In this document: one piece after another, positions 1 through 11,338 of the stretch
Numbering within the stretch: the stretch's first letter is position 1
Layout of the letters: each line of letters opens with the position of its first letter
Source: Hansfordia pulvinata
Lineage: Eukaryota > Ascomycota > Sordariomycetes > Xylariales
DNA: 64,000 bases
Reading direction: 5' to 3'
Assembly (NCBI GenBank): GCA_006538405.1
Contig: BJKQ01000014.1
Span: forward strand, 434,001-498,000
The notes under the pieces: model-generated
The model's database searches: none
Told to the model about the DNA's origin: nothing
The model's input: the letters and a program-made list of their open reading frames with translations, nothing else
Program-made: the position numbers and the translations under genes

Positions 1-399
1 CCTCCTGTCCGCCGCCGCCGCCGGCGCCGCCGCCGGGGGGGGCCGGACGCCAAATCTTCCTCGGCCGGGGCCGCCGCCGCCGCGCCGCCGTCCGCCAAGA
101 AGCAGAAGCCCAACTCGGCCGACGAGTCCGCCATGGACGTCGACCCCGCCGACACCACGGCCGCCGACGAGACGCGCGACGCGAGCGACCCGGACTCGGA
201 CCAGGAGAACCACGGTGAGGACGACGACGACGACGACGAAGACGAAGACGACAACGTGCCCGAGGACGAGGAGGACGACGACGACGATGACGAGGGGGCT
301 GAGGGCGGCAACGACGACACGCAGGGTGATGCCCTGGAGGAGCGGGAGGCGCGCGACGACGGCGACGAGGCCCTCGACGAAGGCGGGGAGAGCGATTAG
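1..399 (+). CDS. 3' end of an unidentified gene with a highly acidic C-terminal tail (5' end outside window)
   Basis: Open from the window edge to a TAG at 397-399. The visible product has an alanine/proline/lysine-rich stretch (AKKQKPNSADESAMDVDP around 88-150) followed by about 80 residues dominated by Asp and Glu, with runs of six Asp. Such tails occur on nuclear and nucleolar proteins, histone chaperones and ribosome-assembly factors, but no family-defining domain lies inside the window, so I assign no function. Upstream of about position 60 the frame reads as an arginine run, while the +1 frame reads Ala/Gly-rich. An eight-G run at 37-44 sits between them, so a one-base error there is possible. 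The KKQK motif could serve as a nuclear localisation signal (inference). Confidence 0.6.
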   Translation, partial: PPVRRRRRRRRRGGPDAKSSSAGAAAAAPPSAKKQKPNSADESAMDVDPADTTAADETRDASDPDSDQENHGEDDDDDDEDEDDNVPEDEEDDDDDDEGAEGGNDDTQGDALEEREARDDGDEALDEGGESD

Positions 400-416
400 C
401 GGCCTTGCTTGCGGTG

Positions 417-429
417 GTGTGTGTGTGTG

Positions 430-471
<42 letters not shown>
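417..471. repeat. (GT)n microsatellite just downstream of a stop codon
   Basis: Almost pure GT dinucleotide tract with one CAT interruption, beginning 18 bases after the TAG of the preceding gene, so probably within its 3' UTR. Confidence 0.95.
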
Positions 472-472
<1 letters not shown>

Positions 473-2055
473 ACGCCCGGTGGTCCACAGCGAAACGGGC
501 CCTTCTTTCTACTTTCCCTCCACGATAAGCTTCTCTTTTCCAAGAGACGGAGAAAAAAATATATCTTGCATAGCGCCGGCGCGTCAAAGGATCTTTAGGG
601 GGGCGGGGGCTGTCGAAAAAGCGGCCGCGTATCTGAAACGCAAGCATGAACAAAAAAAAGTCTGGCCCAGGGGGTTGCGGACCGATGCGAGTGAGCGAAA
701 GGGGGCAATAAGATATGCTGCAGTGTGGCTCGCCGACACAGACGGCTCGGGTTGCGCTCCTAGAGGCAGGCCATCACAGGTCTGCCTCGAGTCTTGGCGC
801 GCAGTAAACCCGAAGGACATAAGAGCAGGCCAGATCATGACGATTTGCGAAAACACATTGGGCGTCCAGCATAGCGGTAAACATTCGATGACTGCCGAGC
901 TGCTGCCTGATGAGACTGCTTCCGGGCCCATCGCTTGCTTTCCTCCAGTCTCTGCCCTGGTCTGGCTCAAGAAGCATGCCCAACCAGCAAGATTGCGAAA
1001 ATGGATGGAGCTAGCCATGGAGGATTTACTCCCATCACAGAGGGCTCAGCAAGTCGAAGAGGGCTTCTGAGCTCGAAAAGAAGGGGAAGATCAAAACGAA
1101 GTCTTTCTCTTTGCCGACAAAACTTATTCCAGTAGAAGTCCTATTACATTTAATCCCATAGATGTGAAGTCCGTAGGAAGTCACATGTCGCGCGCGTCGG
1201 TCTCAGCGAGAACGATGGCGTATCGACAAATACATGAAGGTCCCTGATATCATTGCGCAAATCCCAGGCATATCCTTTGTTCCCAATCCGTAGACCCGAC
1301 CAAATTTGTGGCGTGCGCGCTGTGAAAAAAAAAAACCAAGAAAGGTAAGTAACAAACGTTGTTCCAGATTGACCAGCGAACAAATCGGACAAGGGAAGAC
1401 AAAAGAGACCGTTACAAATGGAATAGCACCCATGACTTAAACCAAGTACATAGAGTGCTCCTCCGCCCTGCCCGGATTGGCAGAAGGTCATACAAAACCA
1501 TGTGCGGCGTCATCTTACCGAAAGTGTCTGGACGTCGAAGTACTTACAAGGCGGAAATGGCGAAATCCACAGATGGAGACCCGTGCGAAGCTGAATGACA
1601 ACTGTACGCGGTCACCCGATCCCTCCTCGAGCAGCCTGGTGATCCTCAAAAGACGGACACAGCCGCGGTGCCGGGAAGGATGAGTGACAGCCGTTTGATC
1701 TGACCGAGTGCATTGCTGCGTAATGGCCGGCGACCAAAAAATCTCCAGCTCACGAGAGCTGAAGCTGTGGGGGTATCCTGATAAGAAAAGAGAGCTCAGC
1801 CATCGCCGAGCCTCGCTGGGGATATCGCCAAGTTCCAGTGCCCTGGGAGCATGGGCTCGCGAAAGACAGCCTCGTCACAAGAGGTCATAAAGGATTGCAG
1901 ACGCAACATGGACACAAAGGAGTTCGCGGCCCAGCATTTCCCCGGGAAATCAACAGACTATTGCGAAACCGCATCTTTGCTCTCTTCTCCTCCCTTTCCC
2001 TATTCTCTTGAACTCTGTCGACCGCATATTTGTGTGCTGTGTGGTCGGCGGGAAT
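472..2055. other. Intergenic interval, no supported gene
   Basis: Short overlapping frames on both strands only, none longer than 221 codons and none with a recognisable motif. Includes a poly-A tract near 1325. Probably holds the 3' UTRs of the two convergent flanking genes. Confidence 0.6.
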
Positions 2056-3113
2056 TCATCTCCCCCTACTTCTCGGACACTCTCCTCTGATGTGCGCCAG
2101 GTGATCCTTCAACTCGGCCTTCTCGTCCCCACAGGCGCCGCAGGCGTGTAATAGGCGACCGGTTCCGACGCAGGGCTTGAGTAGATGCCGTAGGTGGTTG
2201 TCGCGCCGGTGGCCCCGTTGACCGCACGCGCCACACCGGTACCGCGCCCCCCGGATTCCTGGGCCGGGTCGTGCATCCGAGTGCGGTGATGTCGCGACTG
2301 ATCGCGCCGCGTCACGAAGCGGACGATGGCAGGGTCGCATCCCAGGACACAAGGAAAGCGGGCCCTCTGGTGCTGCTGTTCTTGGCAGTGGGGAGCGCTC
2401 GGTTGCGGCGGTGATGTGAAAGGGGCATTGGCAGCAGCTGCGGCGGCGCCGGTAGGCCCTTGGGGCTCTGTTTGTCGTCGCGAAAGTGCGGGCGCAGGCT
2501 CAAGCAGGCCACTTGGGCTTCGGAGGGGGGGAAGCGGCGGGCACCTGATGCCATCAGGGGACCATGTCGACGGGCTGGTCGAAAGCCTGTTGGACGTGGA
2601 CCTCGTTGTCACTGTCGTTGCGGCTGTCGCCGGACCGATTGAATGAGATGAAGAGGATTGTGAGGATGAGGAGATGTGAGAAGAGGAGGAGGAGGTGAGA
2701 GATAGGGGTATAGAAGAGAGCAAAGGCGCAGATGCAGGCGTCTGTGCCGTATAAGTCAAGTTTACTCCTGAAGGAGCGCGGGTTGGATCCCGAGATAGAG
2801 CCTTGCTGTGGTTCATTTCGTTGCCGTCATCGTTGGCTTGTGTGAATCGGGAGACGAGCGTGTCAGAAGGGTTGACGCAAGCCGCCGAAGTCTCGCCGTC
2901 GCCGCCGCCGTCGCCGGCGATGGAAGACGAAGCATCTTTGTCACCAGATGCGGGAACGAAGGCGCCGATGGGCAGCGCCCAGAACCATTGGCCGTCCTGG
3001 AGATCGTCCGCGAGCCGTTCAGGGGCAAAGCCCTCGAAGCGCTCAGACCCCGCGGGTCGAGGACGCCCACGATGCGTTAGGTAGTGACCATGATGACTCG
3101 GGCTAATTGGGAG
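2056..3113 (-). CDS. C2H2 zinc-finger protein, frame-broken in the finger region; 5' end uncertain
   Basis: The N-terminal part is Ser/Thr/Pro/Ala-rich low-complexity sequence read from an ATG at 2814-2816. The same frame stays open upstream to a TGA near 3114 and encodes credible sequence there (FEGFAPERLADDLQDGQWFW), so the true start probably lies in an upstream exon. The C-terminal part carries three finger-like units. The first is FPCVLGC followed by RRDQSRHHRTRMH. The second (YRCGACGQ, RRDNHLRH) and third (HACGACGDE, KDHLAHIRGEC) are read in a different frame that ends at TGA 2056-2058. The switch falls between about 2240 and 2270, too short for an intron, and contains a six-base C run on the + strand (G on the coding strand). 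Adding one base joins all three fingers. The RRD-RH spacing is typical of fungal C2H2 regulators. Likely a nuclear DNA-binding protein; the target is unknown. I read the break as an assembly deletion more likely than a true pseudogene. Confidence 0.6.
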
Positions 3114-4325
3114 GGCGCGGGATCAGAGCCCCGCGCGCCGCACCCAATTAAAGACCGTGTCGAAGAGAGTTGTTGGGGGTTCGTTGACTTCGCTTGTCTG
3201 TCTGTGTGAGGGAGTGATGGTTGCTGCACAACTGCAGCAGCAGAAGAGAAGACTGCCAGCGCCGTGGCTTGCAAGACTTGTGGCACCCTCCAGCTGGGGA
3301 CGAGAATAGCGGGCTTTATCTCTCTTTCGCTGCGGGCCGTCAGGGTGAAGGGCTGGCCTCCATGGCCTCAGCACACCTGCCTGCCAGTTGGAACCAGCCC
3401 ATCAGGTGCCTGCGACGTCACGTCCGCCATCGTTCCTGAGGCCCTTGTTCTACTTGGTAAGACTCGACGGTCCGGGTTTGTAGGCGCGGGACGCTGCGAC
3501 AGGGGTCTCGTAGTCTCCCATTGGACTGGTCGCCGCGGCCGTCTGAGGCCATCTCGCATGCCACTGCCGGCGATAGGCCAATGGGCGGCAAGGCAGACTC
3601 AGCCCAGGCAGAGACCTGCCGACCTATGGCTGGGTGGGGCTCTGAGGCCATCGACGCACGTCAGTATCAAGCTGACGTTGGTGTGTGTGCGCTGGGGGTG
3701 GCTGAGCCGCGTGAGGCCTATTATACCATGCTCGTACGCCAAATACGGTGTGGTCGGTCGACTCTGTCGGGCCAGGGTAGGTATGCGTATTGGGCCTCGG
3801 GCTGCCAGGATTGACCACCACTCGCCGACAAGGCGGGGCGGGATTCGACAGTCGCTCTGATGGTCAGCGTACCCTTGTTAATTCCACTTTGAGCACCTCA
3901 TGTCGCCCACAGGCGCGATCGACAGCGGGCGCCTCCGGGCGGCACACACGAGGCAGTGACGGAGCGACAGGCATGGTGAAAAGGATGTTGTAGTTGGATA
4001 GGTAAGTTCTGCCCGACGCACTGCCGCGTGGAGGTTGTGTCTTTTCCTGTTCTGTGTGACTGCTTCCATGTACCTAATGTAACGCATCCGTGGCAAGAGC
4101 GACATGGCGCTGTTGGGCAGGAGCGACCGTGACATAAGGCACGTCTCACCTTCGCCCATTGGTTTACATACATTAATGATAAGGTATGGAGAGTGCTGAC
4201 GTACACCTCAGTTACATTAGTGGTATACGACCCTAACAGGCGTCCATGAACCTGCGAGCTCTTGAACTGCAACTTTTGGTTTTCACTCTTAAGCTATTCG
4301 ATACAGCCAAAAAGTCTCATCTGCC
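3114..4325. other. Divergent intergenic region between the C2H2 gene and the gene at 4326
   Basis: No frame with convincing coding character. May include the unplaced 5' exon and promoter of the zinc-finger gene and the promoter of the rightward gene. Confidence 0.5.
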
Positions 4326-6051
4326 ATGACACAAGACCACCAGCCGCGAGCCAGCCCACGAGGCCAGGCCCAGAAGCTCCCGTTCAAGCAAGCAACCTCT
4401 GCAGCAGCTCCGCATGCGCGCCGACGCGATGCTCGCCGCAAGTCGTCCACGCCAGCCGAATCGCCCAGGGACTCTGCGAAACCGAGAGAGAACCCTAAGA
4501 GGCACGCGCACGTAGCAACCTCACGAGAGAACGGCCTTGGCCCGCGTCGTCCCGACTCGAATCCTCAGCGAGAGCGAGGCCAGAGCCCGACCAGAGAGCC
4601 GCAAGGCAATAGGGGCCCTGCCTGGCCGCCCTCATCGGCAACATACGACGGCGTCCCGCTGGATGGCTTTGCAGACTTCATCCGCGACACGGCGCTCATC
4701 TTCGATCAGCCCGGAGACACAGGGATGGAAGACCTGGGCTGGTCGTTTGCTCACCGCAGGCCGCAACCGCTGCCCGCTGAAGAAGCTCAAGCACGATTCG
4801 ATCACTTGGTCGGCCAAATCACCGCGGACCTCCTGTCAGCGGAGCAGGATCCTGAGCCCTTCGACTTCTCCCACGTCAACTTCTTATGCCAGAGCATGGC
4901 GCCCCTGGGCCCCCAACCGCGGAGCCCCCGCGCCAGGTCTGAGGAGCCGGGGAGCGATGGCCGCATCTTCACAGCACCCTTTCCATATCTCAACGAGATT
5001 CACAGTCGTCTCGGCACAGACCCGATCCTGAGCGACCCAGACTTCAAGGCCGCGAGGGATCGCTGGTGGAGGACGCCCAACCCTGACCGCCGGCAGGATC
5101 GGTGGCTTGCGCAGAGACTCGACCCGTACTCTGCCATTCATGCCTTTTCCTGCACCTGGCTCTACTGGCCAGGTTTTCTCGGACTGTACGACGACCTCTT
5201 GGGCCAACTGAGGGAGGACTTGTGGAACGTTCCCACGGCTTGTCCGGAAGACCGATTCACTCGGTCTCACCGCCGCTGCCCCCCAGCCCCGAAGCGAACC
5301 GCGCGACGCGCCCTACAAGGTGACGCGACCCGACCGAGTGCGACGATCGGACCCAGGGCTGACGCCGGCGCTGGCGGAAAGAAAGCACGCCGGGCCCCTT
5401 CGCCGCCAGGGGATCAGCAGCAGCAGCAGCAGCAGACCCGCAGTGTGCCCGCCACGCAAACTCGGGGAGGCCAGGTGCGCGAAGACGGCGGCGGCGCGGT
5501 AAGCCCGACTGGCGGGGCCGGCGCCTCGACCCCGGCGACGGAGACGGCGAGGTGGTGCTCCCCCGAAAGCGGGACGCCGCGGCCCGGCGCATCGGCACCG
5601 AACGTGGGGAGGACGACGAGGCGCCCTCCGAGCCCGCGGACGTCCGGCGGAGACTCGACGACCGCGCTGATCAAGACAGCGGTCGGGGCGGGAGGGTCCG
5701 CCGCGGCACGCTGCTGGCCATCCCGTACGAGAGCCACGTCGGCGCGGTGCTGGGCGGGCAGTTCGTCCTGGGCCGCCTGGTGCGCCGCGAGACGCACGCC
5801 GACGTGTACGAGGTGACCGAGGCGCTGCTGCCGCTGCTGCCGTCGCCGCCGCCTCCGCGGCCGTCGGCCCGGGAAGGGCGGGGCCGCAGCTCCGGCTCGA
5901 GGCCAAGGCGTACGTGCTGCACGGCCTGGCGCCGCGCCTGCTCGACGCCCGCAGGCGCAACATGAGGCGCCTGCAGGCCCGCGTCGTCTGCCGCATCGAC
6001 CAGGCTGGCCGCAAGTTTCTGGTATACAGGGCCGGCGAAGGCGAGAGGTGA
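4326..6051 (+). CDS. Orphan basic, proline-rich fungal protein spread over three reading frames
   Basis: Starts at ATG 4326. The first segment (to about 5500) has a basic Arg/Pro/Gln-rich N-terminus, a more ordered middle (FADFIRDTALIFDQP; PYLNEIHSRLGTDPILSD; DRWWRTPNPDRRQDRWLAQR) and a poly-Gln run at 5417-5437. The frame then moves by -1 to GTLLAIPYESHVGAVLGG and GQFVLGRLVRRETHADVYE (about 5705-5812), and again by -1 to a tail with EAKAYVLHGLAPRLLDARRR, a VVCRIDQAGRKFLVYR segment and TGA 6049-6051. Both changes are what a single missing base would give. The second could instead be a phase-0 intron, 5813-5889 (GTGACC...CAG). With two bases restored the product would be 575 residues. The middle segment faintly recalls a kinase N-lobe glycine strand, but no catalytic motifs follow. 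Function unknown. Confidence 0.55.
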
Positions 6052-6082
6052 CGATGATTCGGGATCCTGCCACATCCCCGTG

Positions 6083-6084
<2 letters not shown>

Positions 6085-6120
<36 letters not shown>
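6085..6120. repeat. (GT)n microsatellite downstream of a stop codon
   Basis: GT tract starting 34 bases after the TGA at 6049-6051 and followed by a G-rich stretch (6122-6140). Likely in the 3' UTR. Confidence 0.9.
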
Positions 6121-6122
<2 letters not shown>

Positions 6123-6140
6123 GGGCGGGGGGGGGGGGCG

Positions 6141-6690
6141 AGGGCAAGTAGTGAGCTGCAGATGGGCGGACGTGCCTGGACCTTGTGTCCAACCAAATGG
6201 CCAGTGTCATCCGTCACGTGTCTTCATAGTCAGAAGCATACAGGTGGCCCTAAGCAAGACGCAGTTTTCAATCAACATTATATAGACACCTTTTCCCCCT
6301 CCCTTTTGTTCAAACACTACACTTTATGACTGGCACACATGATAGTCAAGGGCCCTCAAAATATACAACGCCCAAGCGCCTCTTCCCAATGAATGATGCA
6401 ACCCGCCTTGGCTTGATCGTAGGCTTCGTCCCAGGGAAAAAGGTTTACAAAGCAGAAGCAAGTCGCCCCCCTCCAGCCATGCATCGTCCCCATAAAGCCC
6501 CTTATATATATATGAAAAGCGCAACTTAGCGACATACACGTGGTGGTGATGGTTCGCCAGATGCCAGGCAGTGACAAGCTTTGGCGCTTGAGACTGATAA
6601 ATGAAAGTGAGCCCTCTTGATCAGAGTCCTCTTGAGTGCTCCCTTGTCAGTCGTCCGGTGTACGACCTGACCTTGCTGCAACCCTTATCT
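6141..6690. other. Convergent 3' intergenic region
   Basis: Lies between the 3' ends of two converging genes. AT-richer than its surroundings, with no coding signal; presumably UTRs and polyadenylation regions. Confidence 0.5.
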
Positions 6691-7176
6691 TCAGGGTGTA
6701 CCGGCCTTTCGCGTGCTGAATCCCGGATCAACTGGTCTGGAATCATGATTGGGTTTGGTGCAGAGCAGGTGCCTAGGGGGCGACGGAGGCGCAAGTAACG
6801 CTTCGGATGGCAACAAAGGCTCAGTGTTTGCCCTGACTCTGTTGGTTGCCAGTTCTCTTGCATCAGCCCTCAAGGCAGCCGCTTGTGCCGCGTGCTGCAT
6901 GCCATCCTCGAGTTTCTCCAAAGGAACATCGATATGATTCGCACTCGGCGGCTGAGGTAGGCTCGGCGAAGGGTTGCCCGTACTCGAGCGGCGGGCGAAC
7001 CTCGAACTCGAGGGGGCCGTAGATGACTCTGAAGCGGACCGTATCGCCTTGAGAGGAGAGTCCTGGAGATCAAGATATTCCAGGTCCGCAGATGACGACG
7101 ATGAAAGTGTTGCTCCCTCTGCGCTGTCCTCCTTAATCAAGGATGGAATCATCTCTTGGCGCGGCGGGAATCTCCC
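6691..7176 (-). other. Long open frame in phase directly behind the Ssk2 stop codon
   Basis: After the TAG at 7177-7179 the same frame stays open for 161 codons to TGA 6691-6693. The encoded sequence is Ser/Pro/Ala-rich with segments such as EMIPSLIKEDSAEG, SADLEYLDLQDSPLKAI and PLEKLEDGMQHAAQAA, a composition like fungal regulatory tails. A 51-bp stretch just upstream (+ strand 7177-7227) has a possible donor GTATCG, a CCTGAC branch-like site and a CTACTAG acceptor whose last three bases are the stop codon itself. Splicing it would keep phase and append this tail to the kinase. The donor is weak, so this could also be plain 3' UTR. Unproven. Confidence 0.35.
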
Positions 7177-10100
7177 CTAGTAGAACCCGTCAGGACCAAT
7201 GCTGTTCTTGCCGCTACCTCCCGATACCGGATGCGGCGTACTCTGCGCAGAGCTGCTGCTATCGCTCGGCGTCGGAGGCTCCACCACTTGGTTCCGTATG
7301 TGCATGATCCATTGATCTTGCAGCAGCTCCACAGCGCTGGCTCGCTGCTTCGGGTCCCGAGTGAAACATCGCGCGAGGAAGTCAATGCCCTGCTGACTCA
7401 GTTGATCCGTGCTCGGGAGCTGTGGCGGGTTCCCTTGTGCAATGCTGTACATGATCGCCCATTCGTTATCGAGGTTAGACCAGGGCCTCCGGCCAGTGGC
7501 CATCTCGAGGATGACACAGCCGAGCGACCACACGTCGACCGCACCAGCACGTCCGGGGTTCTCGCCTTTGATGACCTCGGGGGACATGTACATCGGCGTG
7601 CCCGTCATGGACTGGTTCGCTTTCGTGGCGGCCAGGCCATGCACGAGTGTTCGTCCCTGGCGCGCAATCACCTTGGCAGCACCAAAGTCGACAAATTTGA
7701 TGACGCCATTGTGGTCAAGAAGGATATCTGATCCCGTTAGCATGTTGTGCATTTTGTCAGTGCGGATGGCATCGACTTACTTTCGGGCTTGATATCGCGG
7801 TGGGCGATGCCGCTCTCGTGCAGGTAGGCTAGTCCCTCGAGGAGCTGAAGCGCATACACCATAATGACTTGCTCATCCTCAATGCGGCCATGTTCCAGCA
7901 GGTTGGCCAGAGACCCGCTGGAGCAGAACTCCATGAAAATGTAGACTCTGTCGCGATGGACCTCGATGCCGTAGTAAGAAACAACGTTGGGGTGGTCCAA
8001 AACTTCCAAAACACCCATTTCGTCCTTGATCTGCATTGCAATCTGGGGTATGAGCTTGGGGTCCTGCAGTCGTATTTCCTTGACGGCCATCAGGTGACCG
8101 GTGTCGAGGTTCATGGCGGCGTAGACGTTGCCGAACGTGCCGCCTCCGACAAAGTCGCCCTGCTGCCAACGCATCGTGACGTTGGTGGCCGAGGATGACA
8201 GATTTGCCAGTGATCGATCGACCTCGTTGGATACCTCCAACACACGACCCAGACCTTGTCTCTCCTCCACGATGGTCTTCTGCGCCTCGTCGATCTGCCT
8301 GATCCGCTCGAGGCGCTGTCCTGTAATGTAATGCGCGGCTTCGTTATCGTCGAGCATGCGGTGCGCGTCCAGCTGCTTGAACTGGCCCATGAGTGCCTCA
8401 ATGCGTTCGCGCTCGGACTGGGCAGCTTGATTGGACTTGGCGCCCAGGATGTCGAAGTGGGAGATGAGGAGAGACATGCAGCCCGATACCTTGGCGCGAA
8501 GTTTTGCGTATTCGTCTTCGCCCAGCCCGAGAATGTGCCGACCTCTGGTCATGCCCATGGCGAATTCCAGCGCGGGAACGGCCCACCTGAAGGATGTCCG
8601 GTCTGTGACTTTGCAGTCGTCGCAGATGAAGCTGACCCAGTCAAGACCGAGCTTGATCAGCTTCAGGTTGTTCATCTGCCGCCGGTTGCTGTCCATGTAA
8701 AGCAAAGAGCGCTGACCGAACTCGGTCGCAAACACGAAGCACTGCTGGATGAGGTCCTGACACTCCAGCCCCTGTGTCTGCTTGCGAATGACCGCCACGC
8801 TGTCCATGAACGTGTTGGACAGCTTGAAGGCGACTTTGCGAATTTCCATCAACCTGCCGTGAACCTTGTGCAGGTTTGACCTAGCTTCCACAATCAGATC
8901 GAGATGCATCTCTATCGTGTCGAGAAAGACTCTTCTCGCCGAGGTCAACCGTGCCTGGGAGCCGTCGGCAATTAGTCGCATCTGGCCAAGCTTGATGTCA
9001 TTCGTGCTGATGTCGAGTGCTTGGGGCCGTCGGTTTCCAAACCAGTGAAGGGGTGCCTCCGGCCGGAGTATCAGCAAATAGGGGTCGGTGGGATCATCTG
9101 TGGTGTTGGGCTTAGGTGTATGGAAGCAGTTTCGTAGAATCGGCCCGATCTCGTCATCGCGTCCGGCAAGCGATGGCGAGGCGATCACCTGAAGCCCCGC
9201 ATGATCATCCACGAGAAAGTGGCCTGTCACGGAAAGCCTTTCGTAGAGAAGCTTCAGGTTGTCCGCGTCGAGGGCGATGCTGAGGTCGGCAGCATTCTCG
9301 TAATGATCGTTCAGCATGCGAGAGAAACGCTGCAGCATCCTCTGTCGGACGCGCACAGAGTCCAGAACCTGGGTGTATCGCTTGCTCATGTCGCTGGCGC
9401 TCTCTTTGGGCTTTCTTTGGAGTTCGCGCTCAAAGGTCTGACTCAATCGGTTAAGCGCCTTATAGGTGAGGTTGCTGAACTGCTCGGCCACCTCGGAATC
9501 ACCACCTTGGAGATGCCTGCCGATCAAGTTGGCCAAGTCCCATTCTTGGAACAGTAGCTCAGCCTCCTTGAACGTGTTCTTATTCCTGCTGAGTTTCCAG
9601 TTCAACATTTTGAAATAATACCGCAGTGCGTCCAAAACAACCTGGTCAAAGGACTCGTCGATGCAAGGGGGCAGAATCCAGCCTGGCTGAGGCTGGGACA
9701 CTGCCAGGTTTTCTTCCTTGATTTTGATCGCCAGCTTAAGCATCATGACAAACTGCCCGATCAGTTGGTCAGCCAGGATGAAGTTCTGCTGTGCGGTCTC
9801 CTTCATCTTCCGGGCATAAGCCAGCCGGACCTTGATGATCTCTTCTATTAGGCGAGAGGGGAAGCTGATGAGCGTGAGGATCTCTTCGATGTAGGGCGGG
9901 AGGTGTCGCGTTTGGAAGGCGCTCGAGTTCATAATGAGTGTTTCTTTGGCTTTGGCAACGGTCGTGGAAATGGCTGACAACATGCTCCTGCGAACCAGCG
10001 ATCTGCTCTTGATGGCGTTCTCCACCTTGACTGCCTCATTTTCGTCGTGCAGAGAAGCAAGCCCGTCTTCCTTCAGCAGGCGATCAAGGAACGAGGTTTC

Positions 10101-11338
10101 GTCGCCCAGGCCGTTGGTGTTTGGTGACCTTTGCTTTGTCTCGGTGAAATTCAGGTCATCGTTGCCAACCCATTTCTTCAGAATGGCCAGCTCAGAGCGG
10201 ATCATCTCGTTGGTGTTGTACCAAGACAGAACAGAAGTGCAGGTTTCGACGAACGCCGGCTGGGCGGCAGTTTTGTGTGCGCCGACAAAGGCAGCCCACG
10301 ACGGATACAGGCTTTCGCACTTTCCAATCTTGTCAACAACCTCGCGAATTTGCTCCATGGGGGGTTTCCCAGCCTCGCTCTCGCCCTGCACCTCGAAGCG
10401 GGAAATTTCATCGATTAGGCGATCCAGGTTACCACGGGCTTCTTCAATCATACGGCGCTGGACTGCCAGGGAGCGCCCTGTCATTTTCGACCTGATGCCA
10501 ATCCAAAGCTCAGACTTGAAGGCAGTCTTGCTGCCGCCCTGCTCCGAGGAGCCGATCAGGCGCTTTTTCTCCTGCTTGACGACATCGCCTGTCAGGACAG
10601 CAGCAAACATGCCGTGCCACTCTAGTCTTTCCCGATTGTCGGGGTCCTTTACATCCTCTTCGGTAGGCTGTGTGTCGTCGACAAGATTCTGGAACATGAT
10701 GGTCTCGTCGTTGAAGCGATCGTCGTAGACGCCCTCAGAGGAGGGCGTCTCGCCGTCAGAGTCCTCATCCGAATAGTCGCCAGGGTCGTAACGGTTGTCA
10801 AAGTATCCATTCGGGCTTGGTCTTGACGGATCATGCGCAGATAGGCGGGCTCTTGGTCGCGAAATTTGTCGGATGGATCATTTCGGCGCGAGCGAGAGCT
10901 GGAGCGGGCACTGAGGTACGAGCCTTGGCTATGGGGCGCTCGCTGTGGTGCATAGGTACTCGAGGGGGTGCGGGTGGGATGTGGCCGGTGCGGAATAGGC
11001 TGGTGCTGGGGGCGTGGAGTGCTGACATTCGGTGGTTGCTGAACGGGGTGGGGTTCGCCCGAAGGAGCTCGTTGGCGGTGGTTTGTGTTGGCGAGAGAGT
11101 TGGGCGCAAGCGAGGCAAGCGAGGCAGCGGAGTTGCTATCCCCGTAGTGATTCAGAGAGCCCAGCTCATCTTGGCGCTCGAGCTCATCGTGATGGTCGTG
11201 GTGGTACTCCTCGGAGGAGGCGGAGGCATCCGAGTCGGTGGTGATGGCGATGGGGCGCTGGCCTTTGGACTTGTCGTGGACCAGCTCGAGGTCGGCCTGG
11301 GAGAAGCGCACGGCACGCGGCGACGTCTCAGCCGACAT
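7177..11338 (-). CDS. ssk2: Ssk2/Ssk22-type MAP kinase kinase kinase (OS-4/SskB orthologue), HOG pathway
   Basis: MAPKKK that in fungi is activated by the Ssk1 response regulator and phosphorylates the Pbs2-type MAPKK, which activates Hog1. Start ATG 11336-11338. Exon 1 runs to 7781, intron 7728-7780 (GTAAGT, TGCTAAC branch, CAG), exon 2 to TAG 7177-7179. The N-terminus is low complexity (about 160 residues). The conserved Ssk2 region includes NRERLEWHGMFAAVLTGDVV. The kinase domain lies near residues 1060-1340 with the glycine loop GGGTFGNVYA, VAIK-type lysine in MAVKEIRL, HRDIKPEN split by the intron, DFG in VDFGAAK, TGTPMYMSPE and DVWSLGCV. The frame must shift by -1 between the AYLRMIRQDQA segment and NGYFDNRYDPGDYSDEDSDG (about 10815-10835). 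One extra base there, for example in the GGG run, gives an uninterrupted 1369-residue protein, a normal size for the family. The downstream in-phase frame at 6691-7176 may extend it. Confidence 0.93.

Noticed and set aside
5414..6217. 267-codon minus-strand frame with poly-His and poly-Cys runs
   Set aside because: Antisense of the GC-rich orphan gene plus GT and CAG repeats.
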